In this document: positions 55,456 to 64,000 of the stretch, piece after piece | Numbering within the stretch: position 1 is the first letter of the stretch | Layout: every line of letters begins with the position of its first letter | Source: Rhynchopus sp. YZ270_cl-10 | Lineage: Eukaryota; Euglenozoa; Diplonemea; Diplonemida; Diplonemidae | Direction of reading: 5' to 3' | DNA length: 64,000 nt | Assembly (NCBI GenBank): GCA_964035575.1 | Contig: OZ037907.1 | Span: forward strand, 558,001-622,000 | Position numbers and translations under genes: made by a program | Notes under the pieces: model-generated | Told to the model about the DNA's origin: nothing | The model's input: only the letters and a program-made list of their open reading frames with translations | Database searches by the model: none

Positions 55456-56982
55456 TTACGCCCACTTGGCGCAGAGGGACTCTGCCTTTTGCAGCACCTC
55501 CGCCGAGGAGGCGGTAGTTCCCTGCAGCTCCTGCAATGCCCCTGCCATGATACGCTGTGCTGCACGCCGTTGCCCTAGCAGCACAGGGTCATCAATCACA
55601 AGCTCAAACCGGTATGGTGTCGGCACGTACTGTGTGATGGTGATGGTGAAAGAAAGAAATCAATTTCATAATTATAAGAATCACTTTCTCTTCTTCAAAG
55701 AAGAGAAAGTGCATAAGGACGGAAATACTACAGTGTCAAGTAGCTATCTTCAAACGGGAAACGAAACAGGGGGGAGAGTTTGTTAGGTGTGTGCTTCCCC
55801 CTGTTTCGGGTTGGTGTGACATTTTTCGCATACCTGGACAGTGGCGGCACGTCCCTCAAGCACAACGTTCATCCCATCCGCAGCCATCTGCTCCAACGCC
55901 TTTGATGCGAAGAGCACAACATCTCCCTGAAGTGGTGTTCGTGTTGTATTGGTGTGCACGTTGTGCATATAACAATGCAGTTGAATATAAAATGGAAGTG
56001 GTATGGGGACAAATTGCCATCATAAAAAAGATCGGGTCTTTTGTTTGTGCGCTCAAAGCCAACAAATGTGCTGCACGCGTTAAGGGAGCAGGCAAGGACA
56101 TACCTGGGTCTGTTCCGCAACAGTCGGGATGTTCTTTGCAACAATCGGCTCCTTCAGAAGTGTGTTCTGCACCTCACTCACACGCGCGTTGATGCCGAGC
56201 CCCTCAATGATGGTGTCGTACTTCTTGTCCCCGACACGTTCAAACCGGAGCATGCCCACCCACTTCGCCACATTCTCGGGGGTCAGCACCTGTTGTGTTG
56301 TGAGGGTCATTTGCAATCAAGTGGGGATATGAGCACGGTGACATCAAAACAGGGCGAAACACGAAACAGATTGGGTGGGCTGTACAGCACAGACGAGAAC
56401 ACCGTAACATACCTTTTCCGACTCCGCCGCAAGGTCGATCCCTTCGTTCTTGCAGTGTGTTGCGGCGAGCAGGGTGAGCGAGCGGAAGATGTTCCCGTTG
56501 CTCCAGGAGACGGAGTTGGGGAGTCTTTCGAGGAGGGTTGCTGTCGTTGTGCCTTTCCCGGTCCCGGACTGGCCTTGGAGGACGACGACGGAGCCTGCGC
56601 TTGAGGAGGAGATCTTGGAGATGATGAAGCTTGCGACTTCTGAGGGTGTCTTGCCGAAGACCTCAATGCGTGTGACCTGAGGGGGAGGGATCTTCTTAAG
56701 CACGCCGCGGGAAATGCTGAAGTCAATTCCCTTCCACAGCTTCTCCTCGTCTTCCTCGTCACGCTGCACCATCATCTTCCCCTCCTTCGCACTGAGTGCG
56801 CCAAAGGCAGGTGTCTTCCCAAGACACCGGATCACCTCATTGCTGGTCGTGCTGTTCTGCTGCCGCAGCATCTCCATTGAGAGCGAGCACTCTGCTGCCT
56901 GTGCATTCACAAACGCACCACTGCACATCCCCAGCCCAGTTCCAAACAGAACCTTCCCCACGCGTCTTCCCGCAAATTGCAT
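55456..56982 (-). CDS. Cytidylate-kinase-like protein 1, four exons
   Basis: Exons: 56413-56982, 56104-56289, 55834-55926, 55456-55629 (340 residues). A roughly 130-residue N-terminal extension (MQFAGRRVGKVLFGTGLGMC...) precedes a P-loop LQGQSGTGKGTTTATLLERL and a cytidylate-kinase-type core: NGNIFRSLTLLAATH (nucleoside-binding segment equivalent to SGAIYR), YDTIIEGLGINARVSEVQN (the ILEGxDV region), GDVVLFASKALEQMAADGMN and VVLEGRAATV (the ADGRDMGT strand), then YRFELVIDDPVLLGQRRAAQ. CMP kinase transfers phosphate from ATP to (d)CMP. The basic N terminus with few acids could target an organelle. The segment from exon 1 codon 137 to just inside the last intron is nearly identical to the tandem paralogue upstream. 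Here the P-loop exon is fused to the N-terminal exon. Confidence 0.75.
55826..56576. repeat. Kinase paralogue shared block, copy 1
   Basis: About 751 bp nearly identical to 60919-61670, introns included. I see only about three differences (such as GATGGTGTCG versus GATGGCGTCG, and AGGGCGAAAC versus AGGGTGAACC). Similarity stops abruptly at GACTGGCC and at TTTTTCGCATACC. Confidence 0.9.
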
Positions 56983-57435
56983 CGTTCTTTTTTTGTGTAT
57001 CCTTTCTCAGCAATTCAAGAAGAACAAAAAAAGACGAGAAGCAAAAAGAAGACATAAGATGACCCTTCTCGCTGAGTCACCTTAACCACATTCGTTATTG
57101 CACAGTAAAAAATGGGGAATGAAGTTGATGGTGCAAACTCTGGGACTCCAGGCACCCGACGTTCCATGGGTTTTTCCGAACCCCCCCGGGAAGTGCTACA
57201 CCGGGAAATATTTGGAAAACTGTAAGCAATCAAAATAGTCATAAAAGGAGGGGGGATCTCCCTAAGGGTTATTTTCGTTCGTCTTTGGTTCTGTAACTGT
57301 GTTTCCCCCCCCATCCCCGATTACTTTTCTACCACCCACCCACCCCCCAAAACGATACGATACAGCCAAAGAAAACTCTGTCTCCGAAGAAGAAACATGG
57401 AGACCTGAGAAACACGCCCTTCTTTTTTGGTACTA
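56983..57435. other. Spacer between the two kinase genes
   Basis: Family A-like unit at 57046-57105 (ATAAGATGACCC, CTGAGTCACCTTAACCACAT) and family C-like unit at 57118-57165 (GAAGTTGATGGTGCAAACTC). No gene. Confidence 0.6.
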
Positions 57436-60400
57436 TCAGATGCGCGTTGATGCCCACTCTTCACAGAGGGCCTTGGCATCGTGGAGGATACGTTGTCGGG
57501 TGGGTGGGTTAACGTCTTTGTACTTCATGTGTATTGCGGCCATGATGCGTTGTGCTGCACGGCGGTCGCCAAGTACTGCCACATCGTCCATGATTAGCTC
57601 AAAGCGGTACGGTGTAGCGATATACTGTGGGTAGTGTTAATGAGTAGTCATGTGGGTGATGTGGTAATGTTCGTGGGAAGTGAAATACCGTAAGGGTGGG
57701 CGAATTGACAAAATTAATTCGGGTTATTGGCGTCATGGATTTCAGAATTCTGGAAAAAAAAAAGTTTTCAAAAAAAAAAAAAGTTTTCTCTTGGTTCCCC
57801 CACCAAAAAACCAAAAAACTCTAGAAAACACATGTGATTTCTAGTTTTTAAACTTGGTGGCTTCGGCAAATTGACCCCACCACAGAACGGGTGGATTCAG
57901 GAAATGCAAGTGCCGGTGTTTTCGAACAAAAATACAAATACAAAATGCCCGCGTTTTTTGCAAAATGTACACGCATGGGGGGCCCTAAAACCCCTGCTAC
58001 CGTGTGTTTCTACAGGCAAACACTTCGACCCCTTTACCTTACACTGACGGGTTTTGACCAAAACCAAGAACTCGTCCATTTCGGCAAATTGACCCCACCG
58101 CAGAACGGACAGATTCCGAAAATGCAAATGCTGGTGTTTTTGCGCATTTTCATGTTTCAGCATCAGGGAGAGAAAATCTGGGTTGTGGGATTTACCTTGG
58201 CCCCTTCACCTTACACCTCATTTTGACCAAAACCAAGAACTTGGCCATTTCGGCAAATTGACCCCACCACAGCGCGGACAGATTCCGGAAATGCCAATCG
58301 CGGTATGTTTTGGGGCTGAAAAATTTTCAAGGGAAAATATTTTTCAGTAGCATTTTTTGGCCGAAAATGGGCCCCACATATTAGTGACCGGCTCATATTT
58401 TCAAAAATTTACGTGGTCAAAAAATTGTCCAATTTTCGAGATTGACCCCACCACTTTCTGGACGGATTCCGGAAATGCCAAAAAACTGTGTTTTGGGTCA
58501 CGAATCTCTACCCCGTCACCCCAAAACCAGTTTTTCCTGGGGGGGTATGTAACTTTGTGTATTAGTGTGTAAAATTTGACCGGCCCTTTGGGTGAAAAAA
58601 AAAGGGTGAGGGGAGTTGGGTCCAGTCATAGGGAGTATAGCATATTTTTTGGAAAATTCTTCAAAAAATCAAGGATTTTTGTTGAGCACAATGAAATTTT
58701 CAGAAAAATCCCAAATTTCGGCCAAATTTGGAGCAAATTATGGCCCACCCACCCCGATTTCGGGTCAAAAACCGACTTCATTTTTGCACAGGAGTGCCTA
58801 CGATTTCGTAAACCAGAGGTTCTCTGGATGCATGCATTGATAAACACAACACTGGAAATTGCAAGGAACGGGTCTGCATGTGCGTGTTCTCTAGCCACTA
58901 CAGTCACAGGGTATGCACAAAATGACCGTATTGTGGCTGAAGTTTGACTTGCGAAATTTTTTCGCGAACATCTATTTCTGAGGTTTTCTTTGGATTCTTT
59001 GGGCCATTTTATGACCTACCACGCCCGATTTTGGGCGATAAAACAAAATTTTGTCAGGTCAAAAATCGCCTAGTACTTGTGAAAGAATTGCTAAGGAAAT
59101 GTGTAATATGCGTGTTTTTGTACACAAAAGTACGTTTTTGGGTGCTTCTGGAGGGTCAAAACACCAAAATTTTGCGTTTTTTTTTTGCACTTTTTGGTGC
59201 CCAAAAACCCAAATCAGGGGTCGAAAATTTCCCGAAAAAAAAAATTTTTTTTTTTCGATTTTTCGATTTTTTGACAAGGCGCTGGCCCATACAAAATGCA
59301 CTGGTGGTACAGAAAATGGCCGGGGAATAAACTCTAGATGCTCAAAACAGCCCAATTCATGCTTTTTTTGACTTTTTGGTCCCAGAAGGGTACATAGGGT
59401 AGTGTGTAGTGAGCAGGCCTCAAAAACACTTGTGAAAAAAAATTTTTGGGATTTTTTTTTTTTGAGATTTTTGAAAAATCGGCCGATTTTGCGACCAAAT
59501 TTGGCTGGGGAATTTCGACGACCAAAGGGTCCCTTTGGTTTTTTTCAAAAAATCGGGTATTTTTTGTGTATAAATAGTACCCGGTCAAAATGCCGGTCAA
59601 AATGGGGTGCCGGTCAAATTACATACCCTATTTTGACCGGGTACTATTTGTACACAAAAATACCCGATTTTTTCGGGAATTTTTGACAACACACTGATTA
59701 AGTGCCGGTCAGAACCGGTCAAATTACATACCCCCCCTGATAAAAACTTTTTTTCCTGAAAACTTTTTTTTCTCTGAAAACTTTTTTTCTGCGTCATGCG
59801 TCAGCGTTTTCTCTGCGTCATGTAACCCGAATTAATTCTCAATTATTTTGTCAATTCGCCCACCCTAATCGGAATAATATCATGGCTCTCGCCGGGGGGT
59901 GATCGGGTTTTAAATCACCCAAAAAAATTTTTTTTCAAAAAAAAGAGGGGTGATCCGGGTTTCGGATCACCCCTCCAAAAAATAAAAACTGTTATCTGAG
60001 TTTAAGCTAGTCTGATAAAGAAAGAAACGAAATCAGAAAAAGAATTTTTCGTTGATCGCACATGATCGCACGTTGATCGCACCGGATTTTTGTGGAGTGT
60101 GTAGGGACAAAATCAAAAACTTTTCTGTGAATAAGTTGTGTCGTGTTTACATCGCTCACACCAAAAAATTCGGGCACAACTCAGATATGTTTTCATTTCC
60201 TCCCCTACAACCTTTGCAAGGCAGTTGTCACAAAAAAAAAAAAAAAAAAATCCCAGGGTTGAACCACGGGAGTACCATGGGGAACTGGGTTGCTGACCGC
60301 ATCATCCAGTCTGTACCTCAATTTTTTTTTGCCTGCGGCGCCATTTTTCCTTTTTTGCTCCGCAAAAAAGGTTTCGTTGAGTGAGTATGTGATGTAAAAG

Positions 60401-62168
60401 CTACCGTACCTTAAATTTTTTTTTGCCTGCGGCGCCATTTTGTATTATTTTTTTTTGCTCCGCAAAAAAAGCACAGACATACAGTTCCCAATGTCCCTGA
60501 TCAGCAGTGCTGAAAAATTTTTTGAGCATAAAAACAAGCTGACCCCAAACGAGGGGAGAAAGCGCCTCGCCTCCCTGCACTGGCAGGGAGTCGCGCGCGC
60601 GAAGCGCGCGCGCGACCGCTTTTACGGGGGGAAAGCTCGAGGACCCCAAATCACCCCCCATTTTGGCCAAAAGGGGTGATTGGCGAGAGCCCTGAATAAT
60701 ATTCGTAAAAAAAAAGAGTCGAATTTCTAGAAAAATCCTGAGGTCGATATTTACGGTCAATTTTTCCGATTGCGGTATAAATGGCGTGAAGTGTGATATA
60801 TCAGGTTCATCGAACCACAGAGCATTTCATTCGTGCACAGAATAAAGTGCCCGTGGTGGAGGGGGAGCGGGTCTTAATAGTGTATTTTTTTGACGAAGAG
60901 TGAATTCTGAATGAGTTTTTCGCATACCTGGACAGTGGCGGCACGTCCCTCAAGCACAACGTTCATCCCATCCGCAGCCATCTGCTCCAACGCCTTTGAT
61001 GCGAAGAGCACAACATCTCCCTGAAGTGGTGTTCGTGTTGTATTGGTGTGCACGTTGTGCATATAACAATGCAGTTGAATATAAAATGGAAGTGGTATGG
61101 GGACAAATTGCCATCATAAAAAAGATCGGGTCTTTTGTTTGTGCGCTCAAAGCCAACAAATGTGCTGCACGCGTTAAGGGAGCAGGCAAGGACATACCTG
61201 GGTCTGTTCCGCAACAGTCGGGATGTTCTTTGCAACAATCGGCTCCTTCAGAAGTGTGTTCTGCACCTCACTCACACGCGCGTTGATGCCGAGCCCCTCA
61301 ATGATGGCGTCGTACTTCTTGTCCCCGACACGTTCAAACCGGAGCATGCCCACCCACTTCGCCACATTCTCGGGGGTCAGCACCTGTTGTGTTGTGAGGG
61401 TCATTTGCAATCAAGTGGGGATATGAGCACGGTGACATCAAAACAGGGTGAACCACGAAACAGATTGGGTGGGCTGTACAGCACAGACGAGAACACCGTA
61501 ACATACCTTTTCCGACTCCGCCGCAAGGTCGATCCCTTCGTTCTTGCAGTGTGTTGCGGCGAGCAGGGTGAGCGAGCGGAAGATGTTCCCGTTGCTCCAG
61601 GAGACGGAGTTGGGGAGTCTTTCGAGGAGGGTTGCTGTCGTTGTGCCTTTCCCGGTCCCGGACTGGCCCTGTCATTTTTTAAATTTTTTTTTCATTGCAA
61701 TACACGCCAAAAACAATTTGCCCTCATTTCCCCCCGCAACCCCCACAAACCCCGCCCACATACCTGAAGCACGACCACGCAACCATCTGTTCCACTCCGA
61801 GGAAGCTGACGGATTATGAGGTCGGCCACCTCTTGCGGGGACTTCCCCTTCACATCGATGTGCGAGACCGAGGGCGGCTGGATGGGTGTGAGCACGCCAC
61901 GTGCTATGCTGTGCGCGACACCAGCGAGGAGTTTCACGTTGTCCTCGTTGTCACGCTCCACGAGCATATGTCTTTCGTCGAGAGAGACACGCTGGAACGC
62001 CTCATGCTGACCCAACACCTCTATTATCTTGTTCGTGCACACACTGTCCTGCCGGGCCACCATCGCCCAATTGAGTCGGTCCTGCACCTCCACCACAGGC
62101 GCAGCAGCACTATCGCTTATCATCAATGCCTCAAGCATCCAGTTCACCGGCGCAAATATACCCGCCAT
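57436..62168 (-). CDS. Cytidylate-kinase-like protein 2, five exons with a 3.3-kb last intron
   Basis: Exons: 61764-62168, 61507-61668, 61198-61383, 60928-61020, 57436-57624 (344 residues). Exon 1 encodes a diverged N-terminal region (MAGIFAPVNWMLEALMISDS ... SVSHIDVKGKSPQEVADLII ... CVVVLQ). Exons 2-4 are almost identical to paralogue 1 and hold the P-loop GQSGTGKGT and the core. The last exon (YIATPYRFELIMDDVAVLGD, RRAAQRIMAAIH, ALCEEWASTRI) is diverged and far downstream; it was assigned here because it fits in phase and matches the paralogue's last exon. An intron separates VVVLQ from GQSGTGKGT, absent in paralogue 1. The 3303-bp last intron contains PIF-like, G-run-TIR and hAT elements. 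A TTTTAG acceptor lies 21 bases before the ATG. Same predicted reaction as paralogue 1. Confidence 0.7.
57830..58470. repeat. GACCCCACCAC satellite-family units
   Basis: About four diverged units of 165-215 bp with CATTTCGGCAAATTGACCCC, ACCACAGAACGG and GGATTCCGGAAATGC, related to 12305-12770, 22627-23417 and 62820-63070. Confidence 0.85.
58539..59737. mobile_element. Element E6 with G-run TIRs, nested in E15
   Basis: Left end GGGGGGGTATGTAA (and after 22 bp TTTGACCGG), right end the complement of GGGGGGGTATGTAATTTGAC with CGG. A further inverted pair, GTACCCGGTCAAAAT and ATTTTGACCGGGTAC, lies at 59577-59646. Interior A/T-rich with GTTTTTGGGTGCTTCTGG-like motifs similar to E10. No gene. Confidence 0.65.
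59881..60694. mobile_element. hAT-like non-autonomous element E14
   Basis: Perfect 8-bp flanking duplication AATAATAT (59873-59880 and 60695-60702). Ends CATGGCTCTCGCC and the complement of CAGGGCTCTCGCC, followed by GGGGTGAT/ATCACCCC. The interior contains R1 copy 2 (59993-60237), an A run, and two GCCTGCGGCGCCATTTT blocks. No transposase. Confidence 0.85.
59993..60237 (+). repeat. Dispersed repeat R1, copy 2
   Basis: Matches 823-1047; runs into an A run at 60233-60250. Confidence 0.8.
60919..61670. repeat. Kinase paralogue shared block, copy 2
   Basis: Counterpart of 55826-56576; see that entry. The upstream limit coincides with the start of exon 2. Confidence 0.9.
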
Positions 62169-63624
62169 TTTTAAAATTTTCCTCCAGACCTAAAAGAACA
62201 CAATGTCTGCAGGTTATGCGGTGTGTACTATCCTTTGGGTAAGATGGAGCGAAATCAGGGGATTATCGTGCGGTTCGCATTTAGTTGAAATCAACTAAAT
62301 CTTTTTTTGGGAGGGGGAAAAAAAAAAAAAAGAGGGGATTTTTGCAGGGTATTTCCTAAATCCACTACCCGTCTCCCGAGATTTTTTCAGAAAAAGTTCC
62401 GCGCTTTTTTTGCAAGGGGGGTTTTCAGGTGTTCCGCGGTTTTTTTGCAAGGGGAGAGTAGTCGTGGGAAGGAGCACAGGGTGAGGTAAAAATGTCCGAG
62501 GAAAAAATATTCCGAACCTCGGAGCCCCGATCTTGCAAAATAACGCAAAAAAGTCCGGAAAAAAAGTTCACAGGCCAAAAAAAAATTCCGCCTGCGGCGG
62601 GCACATTTCCCCCTTTTCCCTATGTTAGGGTAGCTGTATTTAAAGTGCCTATTTTTTGGTATTTTCCCGAAAAAAGTATGTTCGCTGTTCTGGATCGCTC
62701 CAATCATTCAAATAAAGCAGTTTTCGGGAATTTTTATTTTCACCGATGTTGGGTACCGTGCGCCTGCGGCGCTGCCTGTTCCTACCAGTTCCTACAGGCA
62801 AACACTTGGCCCCTTTACCTTACACTGACGGGTTTTGACCAAAACCAAGGACTTGTCCATTTCGGCAAATTGACCCCACCACAGAACGGGCGGATTCCGA
62901 AAATGCAAATGCCGGTGTTTTCGGGCATTTTCATGTTTTCAGGATCAGGGAGAGAAAATCTGGGTTGTGGGATTTACCTGGTCCCCTTTACCTTACACTC
63001 ATTTTGACCAACACCAAGAACTTGGCCATTTCGGCAAAGTGACCCCACCACAAGCCGGGATTGGCTCGGAAATACACCATAACTCAGTTTTCTGCACAAA
63101 AAACCCTAACGTTGCTCAGCGCGCTTTTTTTGCACCCGATTCCGGATTTTGAGATTTTGGGACCCCGATTTAGGAAATACCCTGGATTTTTGGGCACTTT
63201 TGGGGACCCCTCGCCCGACCCCCAGATGACTGGAATGATGGAACCATAAAATTTTTCTGCTCGCTGCGTACCGTACCCCTTATTTTTTTTGCCTGCGGCG
63301 CCATTTTCCTTTTTTGCTCCGCAAAAAAGGGTTTGTTGAGTGACTGTGTGGTGTAAACCAGCATTTTTACACCGTACCCTATTTTTTTTCGCCTGCGGCG
63401 CCATTTTTTTCTTCTTTTTTCATACGGCTAAAGAATCGCAGGGTGGCGTTCGCGAAGTTTGACGAATACAAGCGCGTGCAAAAAGTAGTTATGCAGTGGA
63501 GAAAGAATGGAAACCACCAACCCTGAACAGTACTTGACCTGCCTTTCCCGGGGGGAAAATTTTTTTTTATCAACTAAATCTGAGAAAATTGCGAATTTGA
63601 CGATAATGGGCTGAGCGAAACAGG
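62169..63624. other. Intergenic with satellite units and GCCTGCGGCGCC blocks
   Basis: GACCCCACCAC units at 62820-63070. GCCTGCGGCG blocks near 62590 and 62760. Paired GCCTGCGGCGCCATTTT blocks at 63291 and 63393 like those at 60327 and 60426. No supported gene. Confidence 0.55.
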
Positions 63625-63689
63625 CACTCCGCTAGGTACTAAAGTTCTGTTGATTGTCAACAGAACTTTTTGAAAATGGGGGAAAAAAG

Positions 63690-64000
63690 AAAAAAAAAAC
63701 AAGTAATTGCTATCGGAAAAAAAACGGGGTGTGATGTGGAACTCCATCCTGTAGAAATAATCTACAACACGCCCAGCATTCTGCTCTTCTGCAGGTATGC
63801 TAACGCTCTTCGTAAGCTGCCAGACCCACTGGGACGCCAGCATCTGAAACGTTAAAGAAGGGGGGCTGTCCTCTTCGTCCAGCACCATCTGCTCGATAGC
63901 GTTGTTTGACGTCAGCTCGGCAGGCTCGGCGTGTTCCAGCTCGTTTTGTCCACAGGCTCCCCACATTGTCGTCGTCGTTGGAGCAGTGCGGAGGGAACAC
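63690..64000 (-). pseudogene. Transposon-derived coding relic, copy 2 (runs off the window)
   Basis: Inverted match to 23755-23970. Open text NELEHAEPAELTSNNAIEQM, VLDEEDSPPSLTFQMLASQW and VVDYFYRMEFHITPRFFS, with the upstream part (PHCSNDDD) in another frame. Just to its left (63625-63690) is an inverted match to 50150-50245 including the GTTGATTGTCAAC palindrome. Confidence 0.4.

Larger units (their letters stand above)
57694..59865. mobile_element. PIF/Harbinger-like non-autonomous element E15
   Basis: Inverted ends GGGTGGGCGAATTGACAAAA followed by ATTAATTCGGGTTA and GTCATG/CATGACGC blocks, flanked by TAA on both sides (57691-57693 and 59866-59868), the 3-bp TWA duplication typical of PIF/Harbinger. 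The interior holds GACCCCACCAC satellite units (57830-58470) and the nested element E6. No transposase ORF. Confidence 0.75.

Noticed and set aside
1-64000. tRNA, 5S rRNA or spliced-leader RNA genes
   Set aside because: I looked for T-loop (GGTTCRANTCC-type) and donor-bearing leader motifs by eye and found nothing convincing; a covariance-model scan would be needed.

Overview
The window looks like nuclear DNA from a repeat-rich, intron-bearing protist. Nine host protein genes can be supported, and all lie on the minus strand across about 47 kb (15.3-62.2 kb). Five were assembled as multi-exon genes with GT-AG introns, nearly all with GTATG donors. Several starts sit 2-27 nt downstream of a pyrimidine tract ending in AG, as expected if mRNA 5' ends are made by spliced-leader trans-splicing. 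One-strand gene arrays, trans-splice-like acceptors and a tyrosine-recombinase retroelement in the order Gag-YR-RT/RH (the order of kinetoplastid VIPER) point to a euglenozoan, perhaps a diplonemid or euglenid. This is inference from a small sample; dinoflagellates also combine one-strand arrays and trans-splicing.

Layout. 0-9.2 kb holds a truncated pogo/CENP-B-type transposase end, a Crypton-type tyrosine-recombinase transposon, and a YR retrotransposon whose three reading frames look open. 9.2-12.05 kb holds a TIR element with two huge microsatellite arrays and then a 1.2-kb near-perfect palindrome. 14.25-15.27 kb is a hAT-like element filled by an 8-mer array. 15.3-21.1 kb carries three membrane-protein genes: a Cys-rich type I protein, a VASt-domain protein and a small Cys-rich type I protein. 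22.6-23.4 kb is a 262-bp satellite. 25.5-31.2 kb carries a mitochondrial pyruvate/branched-chain dehydrogenase kinase gene, whose single intron holds a piggyBac-like element and a transposase relic, followed by an MCTS1 homologue. 31.4-34.4 kb is a 3-kb TIR element. 36.1-38.9 kb is eIF3e (seven exons). 44-45.2 kb is an HPt phosphotransfer protein. 45.3-49.9 kb is a cluster of TIR elements, two carrying 8-mer arrays. 52.5-54.6 kb is an unrecognised protein with a lipidation-type N terminus (MGCAAS). 55.5-62.2 kb is a tandem pair of cytidylate-kinase-like genes that share a nearly identical central block including introns.

Most remaining DNA is transposon fragments, short hairpin repeats and homopolymers. 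The most distinctive patterns are: non-autonomous TIR elements carrying 34-69-copy arrays of 5-9-nt units that almost all contain GTAC; short dispersed hairpin families that keep one orientation relative to the genes; a pyrimidine-rich minisatellite in the position of a splice-acceptor tract; and the apparent gene-conversion block in the kinase pair. No tRNA, rRNA, spliced-leader RNA gene or CRISPR array was recognised.
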